From NCBI GenBank assembly GCA_051252515.1, contig JBPOFS010000002.1:744001-808000 (forward strand): a stretch of 64,000 nucleotides of DNA, in the 5' to 3' direction. Under the pieces are notes generated by a model that searched no databases, was not told the DNA's origin, and saw nothing but the letters and a program-made list of their open reading frames with translations. This DNA is from UBA5078 sp051252515. Its GTDB lineage: Bacteria > Pseudomonadota > Gammaproteobacteria > Pseudomonadales > Pseudohongiellaceae. Below are positions 1 through 8,358 of the stretch, one piece after another. Numbering within the stretch: position 1 is the stretch's first letter; each line of letters starts with the position of its first letter. The position numbers were made by a program, and so were the translations under genes.

Positions 1-2
1 CT

Positions 3-539
3 GCTCTAATTGGTCCTTTTGATAATATTATTCAGCCGCGTAATGCGCTTAAGCTTGATTACGAATCCGAGTTAGTCATCGTGATTGGTAAGCGTGCCCA
101 GTACATCAGCGAAGATGAAGTGTTTGAGCATATTGCGGGCTACACCGTTGGGCATGACGTCTCAGAGCGTGCATTTCAGCGTGAGCGCGGCGGCCAGTTT
201 ACCAAAGGCAAGAGTGCCGATACTTTTGCTCCAGTAGGTCCTTATCTCGTGACGCGTGACAATATTGCTGATGTGCAGAACCTTTCTATTTGGTCTGAAG
301 TTAATGGTGAGATGCGCCAACAAGGCACAACGGCAGATATGGTGTTTGGCGTGAAAGAGATCGTCAGCCACCTCAGTCAGTTCATGACCTTGTATCCAGG
401 CGATGTGATTTTCACTGGCACGCCAGCCGGTGTGGGCGATGGCATGGTGCCTCCTCAATACCTACAGCCAGGTGATGTGGTACGTGTAGGAATCGAAGGT
501 TTAGAATCACAACGTCAAGTGATCGCACCGCCGCTATAA
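3..539 (+). CDS. Fumarylacetoacetate hydrolase (FAH) family protein, 5'-truncated
   Basis: The reading frame is open from base 3 and its start lies outside the window. The visible 178 residues are the C-terminal part of an FAH-fold enzyme. The metal-binding Glu-x-Glu in YESELVIVIG, the downstream Asp in GHDVSERAFQ and the closing GDVIFTGTPAGVGDG stretch are all present. Family members hydrolyse or decarboxylate C-C bonds in 2-oxo or acylpyruvate compounds, for example acylpyruvate hydrolase or 2-hydroxyhepta-diene-dioate isomerase. The exact substrate cannot be read from this fragment. A short hairpin without a clear U-tract follows the stop codon. Confidence 0.9.
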   Translation, partial: ALIGPFDNIIQPRNALKLDYESELVIVIGKRAQYISEDEVFEHIAGYTVGHDVSERAFQRERGGQFTKGKSADTFAPVGPYLVTRDNIADVQNLSIWSEVNGEMRQQGTTADMVFGVKEIVSHLSQFMTLYPGDVIFTGTPAGVGDGMVPPQYLQPGDVVRVGIEGLESQRQVIAPPL

Positions 540-546
540 GCCTTGC

Positions 547-567
547 ATGCCCTGTCTAGCAGGGCAT
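547..567 (+). terminator. Hairpin after FAH gene, possible weak terminator
   Basis: An 8-bp stem (ATGCCCTG with CAGGGCAT) closes a 5-base TCTAG loop just after the FAH stop codon. It is not followed by a T-run, so intrinsic termination would be weak; a stabilising 3' hairpin is equally possible. Confidence 0.35.
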
Positions 568-711
568 TACAAAATGTCACAGAAAGCAGAGACTTAAAGG
601 TTTTTGAATGCCTAAAACCTGTGCATACTCGCATCCCATTCTAATACTACAAAATAAAGAGGCGCCTTCGATAAAGGGCGCCCTTGGACCCTAGACTCCG
701 GAGTTTGGCTT

Positions 712-2901
712 ATGAAGTTTCGTTTATTCGGTGGGAGCGCGCATGCGTTTCCTCCGCGTCCTATTGCCCTCACCCTTGCCGCGACAGCCTTACTTTTGGC
801 CAGTGCCGCTTCTGCACAAGACTCTGCCACTGCCTCGGCGGACATCGAGTCCACAGTTACCTACCCAGCCGAGTTTTTTGCTCAGTACGAGCCATACTCA
901 GTGAACGATATGCTTAATCGTATTCCTGGTATTTCCACGGCTAGAGGCAGTGGCAATAACGGTGGTCCGGGAAGTTCGGGTGGCGCAAACCGCCGTGGTT
1001 TAGGGGCTGGTGGGGATCAGATCCTGATCAACGGTCGACGCATTGCAGGCAAGGGCAATGAAGGCAATAGTCAGCTCAGCCGAATCCCCGCTAATCAAGT
1101 GCAATACATCGAAATCATTCGCGGCACCTCTGGCGATCTCGATGTGCGCGGTGGTGGTCAGGTGATTAATATTGTGTTGTTAGAAGCTGAGTCACGCTCT
1201 AGCCTAGCCGTCGAAGTGAATGCTGATCGCTATCATGAAGGCACTATCAATCCGGGTGGCTCAGTGTCTTTATCGGGACAGCGCGGTGGCTTCAATTATC
1301 TATTGAGTGTTGAGTCTGAGCCGCGTTTTGAATTCCGTGATGGTTTTGAGACAAGCATTCTTGGGAATGGGGCATTGAACGACACCGTCGTGCGCGAAGA
1401 GTATCGTGATCAAACGGCGAATACGCTGACCTCCAATCTTGGCTATGACCTAACGGCCAACGATCATATAAATTTCAACTTCCAAGTCTCTGAGTCCAAT
1501 CCTCCAGGCACGGCAGATCGTCAGATTACCGACCTAACCGTTTCTCCTGCTCAGGTGCAGGTCGAGTACGACAAGATCCCCGCCACCAGTAGTGCCTGGG
1601 AAGTCGGTGGTGACTATGAGCATAGCTTCGCCAATGGCAGCCGCTTTAAAACGGTGTTTATTGTTAATGAAGAAGAAGATGAAAGCGCTCGTCATGCCTA
1701 TATCGTCAATGGCGCGAGCTATGACAAGTTTCTGTATTTAGCCAACCAAGCGGTTCAGAAAGAGCGTATTGTGCGCTCAACTTATTCATTGGGCTTGAAT
1801 GATGCCCAAGACCTAGAGTTTGGTATTGAGCGGGCGCAAACAATCCTCGATGCCCAGTTACAATACGGGCTTCCAAGTACGACCTTGCCTAGCTCTCCCA
1901 TTTTTGGCGGCTTGAGTGAGTCCAGTAATACCGATGCCCTAGTGGAAGAGATTCGTTACGAGTCGTTCATTGTTCACAATTGGCAGATCAACGATCGCAT
2001 GAGTTTGGAAAGCACATTGCTGTACGAGACTTCTACGATTGAGCAAACCGGGGATGTGCGTAATAAACGTGATTTTAACTTTCTGAGACCGAAGGTAGAT
2101 TACCGCTTCGATATCACCCCTTCTGTGCAGTTCCGGGCCTCCATCGAGAAGGATGTTTCGCAGCTGAGTTTCTCTGACTTCACTTCCAGTGTGGCTGGTG
2201 GCGATGATGATCAGGCCGCGTTGGCGGGCAATCCTGATTTGGCGCAAGAGCAGTCTATTCGCTATGAAGCGAATATTGAGTATCGCTTGCCAAATGACGG
2301 CGGCGTGCTCAGCTCGCGAGTGTTCTATCACGACCTTACTGATGTGATCGATAAAATTGATGTCTCTACGGCTACGACGATTCAGTCCGCCAATGGCAAT
2401 ATTGGAGACGGCGAGCGTTACGGTATCGCGCTGGATGCTAGCTTAAGACTCGGGTTTATCGGGATGCCTGACGTGTTGGTCACCTCTGGGGTTGAATTTG
2501 AAGACTCAGAAGTCCAAGACCCATTCCTTGGGATTGATCGTCGTATACGTCAAGCCGGACGCGGCAGCTACCGCATCGGATATCGTCATGACGTTACGTC
2601 CTTGAGCTTTAACTATGGCTTCGATTACAGCCATAGCTTTGAAGGGGATCGTTTAGCCTACGATGTCGATAAGATCGAAGACTATAACAGCGGTGATTTC
2701 ATGACGGCATTTGTCGAGAAAGTGGGCTTTATGGGCCTGACCTATCGCTTTGAAGCCATGAACATTGTGGAAGGTGAGCGTTGTCGTGTGCGTAGTCGTT
2801 ATCTTGGTGGCACGATCGCGACGGGCTATTTGAGCGAGATCGAAGACTCGTGCAGTAATACAGGGATCAAATACGCGATTAAAATCCGCGGGACCTTCTA
2901 A
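712..2901 (+). CDS. TonB-dependent outer-membrane receptor
   Basis: A 729-residue protein starting at ATG 712 with a GGAG motif about 10 bases upstream. The first 36 residues form a signal peptide ending in ASA-QD. A TonB-box-like STVTYP segment follows, then a plug domain (about residues 55-150) with the LNRIPGIS, ILINGRRI and IEIIRGTSGDLDVRGGGQVINI signatures. The rest is a 22-strand-barrel type sequence ending in Phe. It should import a chelate or nutrient through the outer membrane using TonB-ExbBD energy. No siderophore or sugar genes are adjacent, so the ligand is unknown. The gene stands alone and is closed by a strong terminator. Confidence 0.9.
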   Translation: MKFRLFGGSAHAFPPRPIALTLAATALLLASAASAQDSATASADIESTVTYPAEFFAQYEPYSVNDMLNRIPGISTARGSGNNGGPGSSGGANRRGLGAGGDQILINGRRIAGKGNEGNSQLSRIPANQVQYIEIIRGTSGDLDVRGGGQVINIVLLEAESRSSLAVEVNADRYHEGTINPGGSVSLSGQRGGFNYLLSVESEPRFEFRDGFETSILGNGALNDTVVREEYRDQTANTLTSNLGYDLTANDHINFNFQVSESNPPGTADRQITDLTVSPAQVQVEYDKIPATSSAWEVGGDYEHSFANGSRFKTVFIVNEEEDESARHAYIVNGASYDKFLYLANQAVQKERIVRSTYSLGLNDAQDLEFGIERAQTILDAQLQYGLPSTTLPSSPIFGGLSESSNTDALVEEIRYESFIVHNWQINDRMSLESTLLYETSTIEQTGDVRNKRDFNFLRPKVDYRFDITPSVQFRASIEKDVSQLSFSDFTSSVAGGDDDQAALAGNPDLAQEQSIRYEANIEYRLPNDGGVLSSRVFYHDLTDVIDKIDVSTATTIQSANGNIGDGERYGIALDASLRLGFIGMPDVLVTSGVEFEDSEVQDPFLGIDRRIRQAGRGSYRIGYRHDVTSLSFNYGFDYSHSFEGDRLAYDVDKIEDYNSGDFMTAFVEKVGFMGLTYRFEAMNIVEGERCRVRSRYLGGTIATGYLSEIEDSCSNTGIKYAIKIRGTF

Positions 2902-2950
2902 GCAAGCGTTAGAGGCTCTTACAGTCCTAGGCACAATCTGCCACAATTCA

Positions 2951-2984
2951 ATGCCCGCCTGCGTTATCGCAAGCGGGCATTTTC
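2951..2984 (+). terminator. Rho-independent terminator after TonB receptor
   Basis: ATGCCCGC at 2951 pairs with GCGGGCAT ending at 2980. An inner TGCG/CGCA stem extends it across one mismatch, and TTTT follows. It separates the receptor from the S1-protein gene. Confidence 0.85.
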
Positions 2985-2999
2985 ATTTGAGGAAAGGTC

Positions 3000-3869
3000 A
3001 TGGCCGAGATAGGCAAATTCAATACATTAACGCTCACCAAACAAGTGGCTTTCGGTGTCTATTTAGATGGCGGAGAACTAGGGGATATCCTACTGCCGCG
3101 CTTGGAGGTCCCTGCAGAGGCCAAGATTGGCGATACGCTCGAAGTCTTTTTGTATTTAGACTCGGAAGATCGCCCCATTGCTACGGTTAAGCGTCCGAGA
3201 GCGCAAATAGGGCAGTGCGTTTCACTGCGCGTGGCACAGGTCAATCATGCGGGAGCCTTTCTTGATTGGGGTTTGCCTAAGGATTTGCTGGCCCCCTTTA
3301 GTGAGCAGCGGGTGCCCATGCGTGAGGATCTATCCTATGTGGTCCATGTATATCTCGATAAACCCAGTGGCCGACTAGCCGCCTCTTCACGTTTGGAGAA
3401 CTGGCTGAGCGAGGATGGAGCTGACTTCGAAGAGATGCAGCCGGTTAACCTATTGGTTTGGGCGCGCACTGATATGGGCTATAAAGCCGTGATCAATCAG
3501 ACTCACCTAGGGCTAATTTTCAAAACCGAAGTGCTGCAATCGTTAAAGGTGGGACAAAAGCTTAAAGGCTTTATCCGCCGTATCCGCGAAGATGGTCGTA
3601 TTGATCTTTGTCTGCAACTCCAAGGGCAGAATGTCAGAGACGAGCTGGGGGAGCAGGTGCTTGCGCATTTAGCGACCAATGACGGGCGTTCGACTTTGTG
3701 TGATAAAAGTTCACCAGAGGATATCTACGCCGTCTATAAAGTGAGTAAGGGCAACTATAAAAAAGCGCTGGGCGGCTTGCTGAAACAAGGCAAGATTGTT
3801 ATCCATCGCGACTATATTGCCTTGGCGGCGCCGTCGCCGTGGAAAACTAAATTAAAAACGCCAACGTAA
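3000..3869 (+). CDS. CvfB/YitL-like S1 RNA-binding protein
   Basis: A 289-residue protein with GAGGAAAGG just before ATG 3000. It matches the CvfB (conserved virulence factor B, YitL) layout: N-terminal S1-like barrels beginning FNTLTLTKQVAFGVYLDGG, a central S1 domain with VNHAGAFLDWGLPKDLLAPF, a third S1-like unit ending in IREDGRIDLCLQ, and a C-terminal winged helix (SPEDIYAVYKVSKGNYKKALGGLLKQGKI). Family members bind RNA and modulate gene expression; the target here is unknown. It is 12 bases upstream of the UPF0149 gene and probably co-transcribed with it. Confidence 0.85.
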   Translation: MAEIGKFNTLTLTKQVAFGVYLDGGELGDILLPRLEVPAEAKIGDTLEVFLYLDSEDRPIATVKRPRAQIGQCVSLRVAQVNHAGAFLDWGLPKDLLAPFSEQRVPMREDLSYVVHVYLDKPSGRLAASSRLENWLSEDGADFEEMQPVNLLVWARTDMGYKAVINQTHLGLIFKTEVLQSLKVGQKLKGFIRRIREDGRIDLCLQLQGQNVRDELGEQVLAHLATNDGRSTLCDKSSPEDIYAVYKVSKGNYKKALGGLLKQGKIVIHRDYIALAAPSPWKTKLKTPT

Positions 3870-3881
3870 AGAAGGAAGTGC

Positions 3882-4451
3882 ATGAGTACGAACGATGAAG
3901 TAATGCCTTTAGATTTTGATGAATGTTGTAATCAAATGATGGAGTTTGGTTATGAGGTGTCCCCATCAGAGCTGCACGGTTTGCTCTCAGGAATCATCGG
4001 GACTGGGTTAAAGATTCAACCAGACAGCATCATCAATCTTGTAATAAAGCATCTTGATGTGGAGCAATGCTCCGATCGCAATCGTGAAACCATATTGGCG
4101 ATGTACGGATTTATAGAGCGCGAGATGTTCAGTGTCGATACCCGCTACACATTGTTTCTTCCCGATGACGAGCTGGATCTCACCCAGCGAGTGCGTAGTC
4201 TTGCCTCTTGGTGCCAGGGCTATCTGGTTGGTTTTGGGACAGGAAGTGGGCAAGTCAATATCACCAGTTTCAGTGCGGAAACGGAAGAAGCTCTCAACGA
4301 TATTGTGAATATCGCCAATATGTCTGATGACTTTGCCTCAGAAGAATCCGAGGCGAATGAGGCGGCGTATATGGAGCTTGTTGAATATTTGAAAGTGGCC
4401 GTTTTGCTCATGAGTAGCGAAATGTTAGCCGAGACCAAAAAAGACAGTTAA
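3882..4451 (+). CDS. UPF0149 (YgfB/YecA-like) family protein
   Basis: A 189-residue protein with GAAGGAAG before ATG 3882, close to the usual YgfB length of about 190. Recognisable family segments are SELHGLLSGIIGTG near residue 27 and RSLASWCQGYLVGFG near residue 105. In Pseudomonas and E. coli ygfB normally precedes pepP and the ubiquinone hydroxylase genes. Here it follows a CvfB-like gene and precedes agmatinase, so the usual context is lost. YgfB has been linked to regulation of cell-wall stress responses; the role here is inferred only from the family. Confidence 0.8.
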   Translation: MSTNDEVMPLDFDECCNQMMEFGYEVSPSELHGLLSGIIGTGLKIQPDSIINLVIKHLDVEQCSDRNRETILAMYGFIEREMFSVDTRYTLFLPDDELDLTQRVRSLASWCQGYLVGFGTGSGQVNITSFSAETEEALNDIVNIANMSDDFASEESEANEAAYMELVEYLKVAVLLMSSEMLAETKKDS

Positions 4452-4498
4452 AGCAATAAGGGAGAGCGCTCCCTCACTAACATAGCCGAGGGCTAGCG

Positions 4499-5434
4499 AT
4501 GACAGATTGGGATAATGGTTTTACAGGAAAGCTAAAAGGGGGAATGGTCGGCTCGCACAGTTTTGGTGGTGCGACGAGTTTTTTCCGTGCCCCGTATTCT
4601 CGAAATCTTGACGGTGTTGATGTGGCCGTCAGTGGCGTGCCATTTGATATCGCTACCACTAATCGCTCCGGAGCAAGGCTTGGGCCTCGCGCCATTCGTA
4701 ATGCCTCGATGTCACTCGCGTGGGAACGACCTTGGCCGTGGAAGCGCGACCCGCTAGAGCAGATGGCCGTGATCGACTACGGTGACTGCGAAGGCGGCTT
4801 ATTATCAGTGGCGCATATGGAAGCGCATGTCTCAACCATTCTCGCCTCTGGGGCAGCCTCGCTGTTATTGGGGGGAGACCATTTCATTACCTACCCAAGT
4901 CTGTGCGCCCACGCCAAAGTGCATGGCCCCATCAGCCTTATTCATTTTGATGCCCATACCGATACGTGGCCTTCCTCCGGTGAGGGGATTAACCATGGCA
5001 CGATGTTCTATAAGGCAGCCAAAGAGGGCATTGTCCTTCCTGAGAGCTCGATTCAGATTGGTATTCGTACCACTAATGATGAGCCTTTAGGGTACAAGAT
5101 TTTGTCGGCAGCGCAGGTGCATCGCCAAGGGATTGATGAGGCGATAGCGCAGATTAAAGAGCGCGTAGGTAACAAGCCTTGTTACATCACTTTTGATATT
5201 GACTGTCTTGATCCTGCGTTCGCCCCTGGTACAGGCACACCGGTCCCTGGTGGCTTGTCCTCGCTGCAAGCGTTAGAGATTATCCGCGGCTTGATCGGTA
5301 TTAATTTGGTGGGCATGGACGTAGTAGAGGTGGCACCTTCTTACGATCACGCCGAAATGACAGCAATGGCTGCAGCCCAAATAGCCATCGAATTATTATG
5401 TTTGTATGACGAATGCCGAAACACTAAAGCCTAA
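4499..5434 (+). CDS. speB: Agmatinase (agmatine ureohydrolase)
   Basis: A 311-residue ureohydrolase that cleaves agmatine to putrescine and urea in the cytoplasm. The binuclear Mn site is complete: His128 in GGDH, Asp151/His153/Asp155 in FDAHTDT, and Asp233/Asp235 in FDIDCLDPAFAPGTGTP. Its length matches E. coli SpeB (306). The next gene is arginine decarboxylase, which makes agmatine, so both steps of the arginine-to-putrescine route are encoded together. The related enzymes guanidinobutyrase and arginase are less likely given this neighbour. Confidence 0.92.
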   Translation: MTDWDNGFTGKLKGGMVGSHSFGGATSFFRAPYSRNLDGVDVAVSGVPFDIATTNRSGARLGPRAIRNASMSLAWERPWPWKRDPLEQMAVIDYGDCEGGLLSVAHMEAHVSTILASGAASLLLGGDHFITYPSLCAHAKVHGPISLIHFDAHTDTWPSSGEGINHGTMFYKAAKEGIVLPESSIQIGIRTTNDEPLGYKILSAAQVHRQGIDEAIAQIKERVGNKPCYITFDIDCLDPAFAPGTGTPVPGGLSSLQALEIIRGLIGINLVGMDVVEVAPSYDHAEMTAMAAAQIAIELLCLYDECRNTKA

Positions 5435-5473
5435 AAGCGATAGACGCATTCAATCACAAAGCAGGAGAGTAAC

Positions 5474-7453
5474 TTGACTGATACAACTACGAAAAAGCAG
5501 TGGTCCACGAGTGACGCAGAAGAACTCTATGCCATCAAAACGTGGAGCGCAGGCTTCTTTGGGGTTAACGATAAAGGGCATATGTCTGTATACCCTATTC
5601 CAGGTTCCGATCTGGAGATCGATATCACGCAGGTGATCGACGCAGCCCTAGAGCAAGGTTGTACTCTTCCGCTAATTCTGCGCTTCCAAGACATCATTAG
5701 CGCCCGTGTGCGACGCTTGAATCTCACGTTTCAAGAGGCCATTGAGGAGGCTGGGTATGAGGGCGAGTACCGCACAATTTACCCCATCAAGGTTAACCAG
5801 TTGCACGAAGTGGTGGCCGAAGTCATGGAGGCAGGCAAGCCTTTCAACCTAGGCTTGGAGTGTGGCTCACCTGCTGAACTAATGGCGACTCTTGCACTCA
5901 TTGGTGATGAAACTTTACTGCTGTGCAACGGTGTGAAAGACCATTCCATGTTGACGATGATGCTTAATGCTCAGCAATTGGGTCAACAAGTAATCCCGGT
6001 GATTGAGAAGTACACCGAGTTCGATCAGTTGATGGTGCTGGCGGATAAGCGCGGTTTAGATAAAGACAGTGCGCCTCGATTAGGGGTGCGGGTAAAGCTC
6101 TCTACTCGCGGGTCTGGGCGTTGGTTTGAGTCCGGTGGCTCTAGCTCCAAGTTTGGGCTAACAGTGCCTGAGCTCGTGCAGCTTGTGTCAGAGCTGGAAA
6201 CCCGAGGCTGTGCCGATCGATTAGAGCTGCTGCACTTCCATTTGGGTAGCCAGATCGCCGACACGCAAGTACTGCGCTCTGCCGTGAAAGAGATCGCTCA
6301 GTTTTATGCCGACCTGCATGAGCGCGGTGTGAAGGTGAAGTTTCTCGATGTTGGTGGCGGCCTAGGCGTGAACTATGGCGGCAGTTATGGCGGGGAGTAC
6401 GAAGACGTAGACTCGTCAATCAACTATGGCTTGAAAGAATACGCGAACGTTATCGTCTTCGCGGTAAAAGAGATCTGTGAGCAACGCGGCGTGCCGATGC
6501 CGACACTGTTATCTGAAAGTGGCCGTGCGATTACTGCGCATCATTCGATGTTGGTCATGCCGGTGATTGGTGTGCATCGCCCTGACGCGCCTCCTATGCG
6601 AGCCATGCCCGAAGACCCACCCGTCGTGCTCAAACGCATAGAGTCCGCTTATCAAGAAGCACTAGTGGCTGATTCGCGTGGCGCATTGACCGAGATCATT
6701 CATGATGCCAAAGACGCGCATCAAGAGGCGGAGCAACTGGCGCGCTTGGGGTATTTGAATATGGAGTTCCTGGCCCAAGCTGAGAGCTTGTACTGGAGCA
6801 CGGCGCGCGAAGTGCTGCGTAAATTCCAAGAACTTGAGATCGACCCTGTGCCCACTGAACAGACTGATCTTGAGACGCAATTAACCGATCTGTATCTCGC
6901 GGATTTCTCGGTCTTCCAATCGATTCTCGATCATTGGGCTATCGGGCAGGTGTTTCCTGTGTTGCCTTTGGATAGGCTTGATGAAGAGCCTAAGCGTCGT
7001 GGGCAGATTGTCGACCTTACTTGTGACTCGGACGGCAAAATCGATCAGTACGTGTCCTCTAATGTAAACAAGTCTAGCTTGCCTTTGCATGACTACCGTC
7101 AAGGCGAGCCCTATTACCTTGGGGTGTTTTTGGTCGGTGCTTATCAAGAGATTCTGGGGGATGCGCACAATCTACTAGGTCGAGTAGGGGAGGCGCACGT
7201 TTACGCCAATCCTGAAGAGCCCGGTAATTTCTGGATAGAGGAGACGATCAAGGCGATCAGCATCAAGAAGATGTTATCGACTGTGCAGTATTTCCCTAGT
7301 GATCTCGATCGACGCATGACTGAGCTTATTCGCCGCAAGATTGAGGCGGGGGTGGTCAAGCCGGCCGAGGGGATGCGTATCCTCAATAACTATACGAAGC
7401 GTTTGGAAGAGACCACATACTGCGATACGGATATGGTGCGACGCGAAGACTAA
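5474..7453 (+). CDS. speA: Biosynthetic arginine decarboxylase
   Basis: A 659-residue PLP enzyme, nearly the length of E. coli SpeA (658). Translation starts at TTG 5474, preceded by AGGAGAG; no ATG fits better before the conserved KTWSAGFFGVNDKGHMSVYP opening. Lys106 in YPIKVNQ is the expected PLP lysine, and LLHFHLGSQ and LDVGGGLGVNYGG are alanine-racemase-fold (type III) signatures. It converts arginine to agmatine for the preceding agmatinase, 39 bases upstream. TTG initiation may lower expression relative to speB. Confidence 0.93.
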   Translation: MTDTTTKKQWSTSDAEELYAIKTWSAGFFGVNDKGHMSVYPIPGSDLEIDITQVIDAALEQGCTLPLILRFQDIISARVRRLNLTFQEAIEEAGYEGEYRTIYPIKVNQLHEVVAEVMEAGKPFNLGLECGSPAELMATLALIGDETLLLCNGVKDHSMLTMMLNAQQLGQQVIPVIEKYTEFDQLMVLADKRGLDKDSAPRLGVRVKLSTRGSGRWFESGGSSSKFGLTVPELVQLVSELETRGCADRLELLHFHLGSQIADTQVLRSAVKEIAQFYADLHERGVKVKFLDVGGGLGVNYGGSYGGEYEDVDSSINYGLKEYANVIVFAVKEICEQRGVPMPTLLSESGRAITAHHSMLVMPVIGVHRPDAPPMRAMPEDPPVVLKRIESAYQEALVADSRGALTEIIHDAKDAHQEAEQLARLGYLNMEFLAQAESLYWSTAREVLRKFQELEIDPVPTEQTDLETQLTDLYLADFSVFQSILDHWAIGQVFPVLPLDRLDEEPKRRGQIVDLTCDSDGKIDQYVSSNVNKSSLPLHDYRQGEPYYLGVFLVGAYQEILGDAHNLLGRVGEAHVYANPEEPGNFWIEETIKAISIKKMLSTVQYFPSDLDRRMTELIRRKIEAGVVKPAEGMRILNNYTKRLEETTYCDTDMVRRED

Positions 7454-7466
7454 ATATACATACCCC

Positions 7467-7495
7467 TTGACAACATACCAACCGGTATGAACAAT
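7467..7495 (+). promoter_or_regulatory. Promoter with embedded TetR operator upstream of the tetR gene
   Basis: TTGACA at 7467-7472 and AACAAT at 7490-7495 are spaced by 17 bases. The spacer holds a palindrome, CATACCAACCGGTATG, at 7474-7489. The same CATACC-N4-GGTATG sequence lies in the efflux operon promoter at 8282, so the TetR protein probably represses both its own gene and the pump. Confidence 0.75.
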
Positions 7496-7520
7496 GAGGC
7501 ATGGAAAAAAGGTATTTGAA

Positions 7521-8180
7521 ATGAGCGCACCCATCGATACTCGGTTAAAGCTGATGCAAACTGCCAGCTCCTTAATCGGGGAAAGTAACTATGACAACGT
7601 CGGCATTGTAGAGATCTGCAAGCAGGCTGGGGTCACTAAGGGGGCGTTCTATCACCACTTTCAATCGAAGGCCGATCTCTTTGTTCATGCCAATGCGTAT
7701 GAATGGGCCTCTATTCAGGCAGATCTCGACCAAATATTCTCTCCTCGTTTTACTGCCCTGGAGCAGCTGCAGGGGATGTTATCGCTTGCGGTAAGCCGTC
7801 AATGCAAGCTCGGAGACGAGGTGCACATTTGCGGCATGCCGTCTTTTAGTTCGGCCGGGCAATCGGGCTGTGAAGAGCTGCTAGTCCGTCAGTCAATTGT
7901 TGATTTATCAACAAAATCAAGCGTTTACTTTTCCGCTTTGGCGCGTAACCTGCAAGCTGAAGGGTATCTAAATGCCGATGTCGATGCGGTGCAAACCGGT
8001 CGTCTCTTACAACAGTTTATGCAAGGTTTGTTAGAGTATGGTCGTGTCTTCCAGAACTTTGAGCAGTTCTGTGCGGACCTGCGCGCAGGCTTCTATCAAT
8101 TGCTTGGCTTGAAGCAAGAGTACCGCTGCTTTGATTGTATGCGCTCGAAGGTTGTCGAGAGCATGCCTGAGCGGGTCTAA
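7521..8180 (+). CDS. TetR/AcrR-family repressor of the adjacent RND pump
   Basis: I place the start at ATG 7521 (219 residues). AAAAAAGG sits 8 bases upstream, whereas the earlier in-frame ATG at 7494 overlaps the predicted -10 element. The N-terminal helix-turn-helix is NVGIVEICKQAGVTKGAFYHHF, followed by an all-helical ligand domain. Cys residues occur at CKLGDEVHICGMP and near the C-terminus (CFDCM); redox or electrophile sensing is possible but unproven. Position and the shared operator indicate local control of the downstream mexEF-oprN-like operon, presumably relieved by a pump substrate. Confidence 0.88.
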   Translation: MSAPIDTRLKLMQTASSLIGESNYDNVGIVEICKQAGVTKGAFYHHFQSKADLFVHANAYEWASIQADLDQIFSPRFTALEQLQGMLSLAVSRQCKLGDEVHICGMPSFSSAGQSGCEELLVRQSIVDLSTKSSVYFSALARNLQAEGYLNADVDAVQTGRLLQQFMQGLLEYGRVFQNFEQFCADLRAGFYQLLGLKQEYRCFDCMRSKVVESMPERV

Positions 8181-8273
8181 TCGTTTTATCTCCTACTGTA
8201 GTGCCTTTTCCTCCTAAGTAAATCGCCGTCCTTACGATAAACTCTTTGTATTAACCTCGATACAAATTAACTA

Positions 8274-8303
8274 TTGACCAGCATACCGACCGGTATGTAT
8301 AGT
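8274..8303 (+). promoter_or_regulatory. Promoter and TetR operator of the RND efflux operon
   Basis: TTGACC (8274-8279) and TATAGT (8298-8303) are spaced by 18 bases. The spacer holds CATACCGACCGGTATG at 8282-8297, identical to the tetR-promoter palindrome except one base in the centre. Repressor bound here would block RNA polymerase directly. Confidence 0.8.
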
Positions 8304-8358
8304 GCCCGTCAAATGGTCACAGTTGATTCACAGCAGTATTGGTATGAGGAAGCAGGGC

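Noticed and set aside
655..685. GGCGCC-containing imperfect hairpin before the first TonB receptor considered as a riboswitch
   Set aside because: It is too short and does not match any riboswitch core I know.
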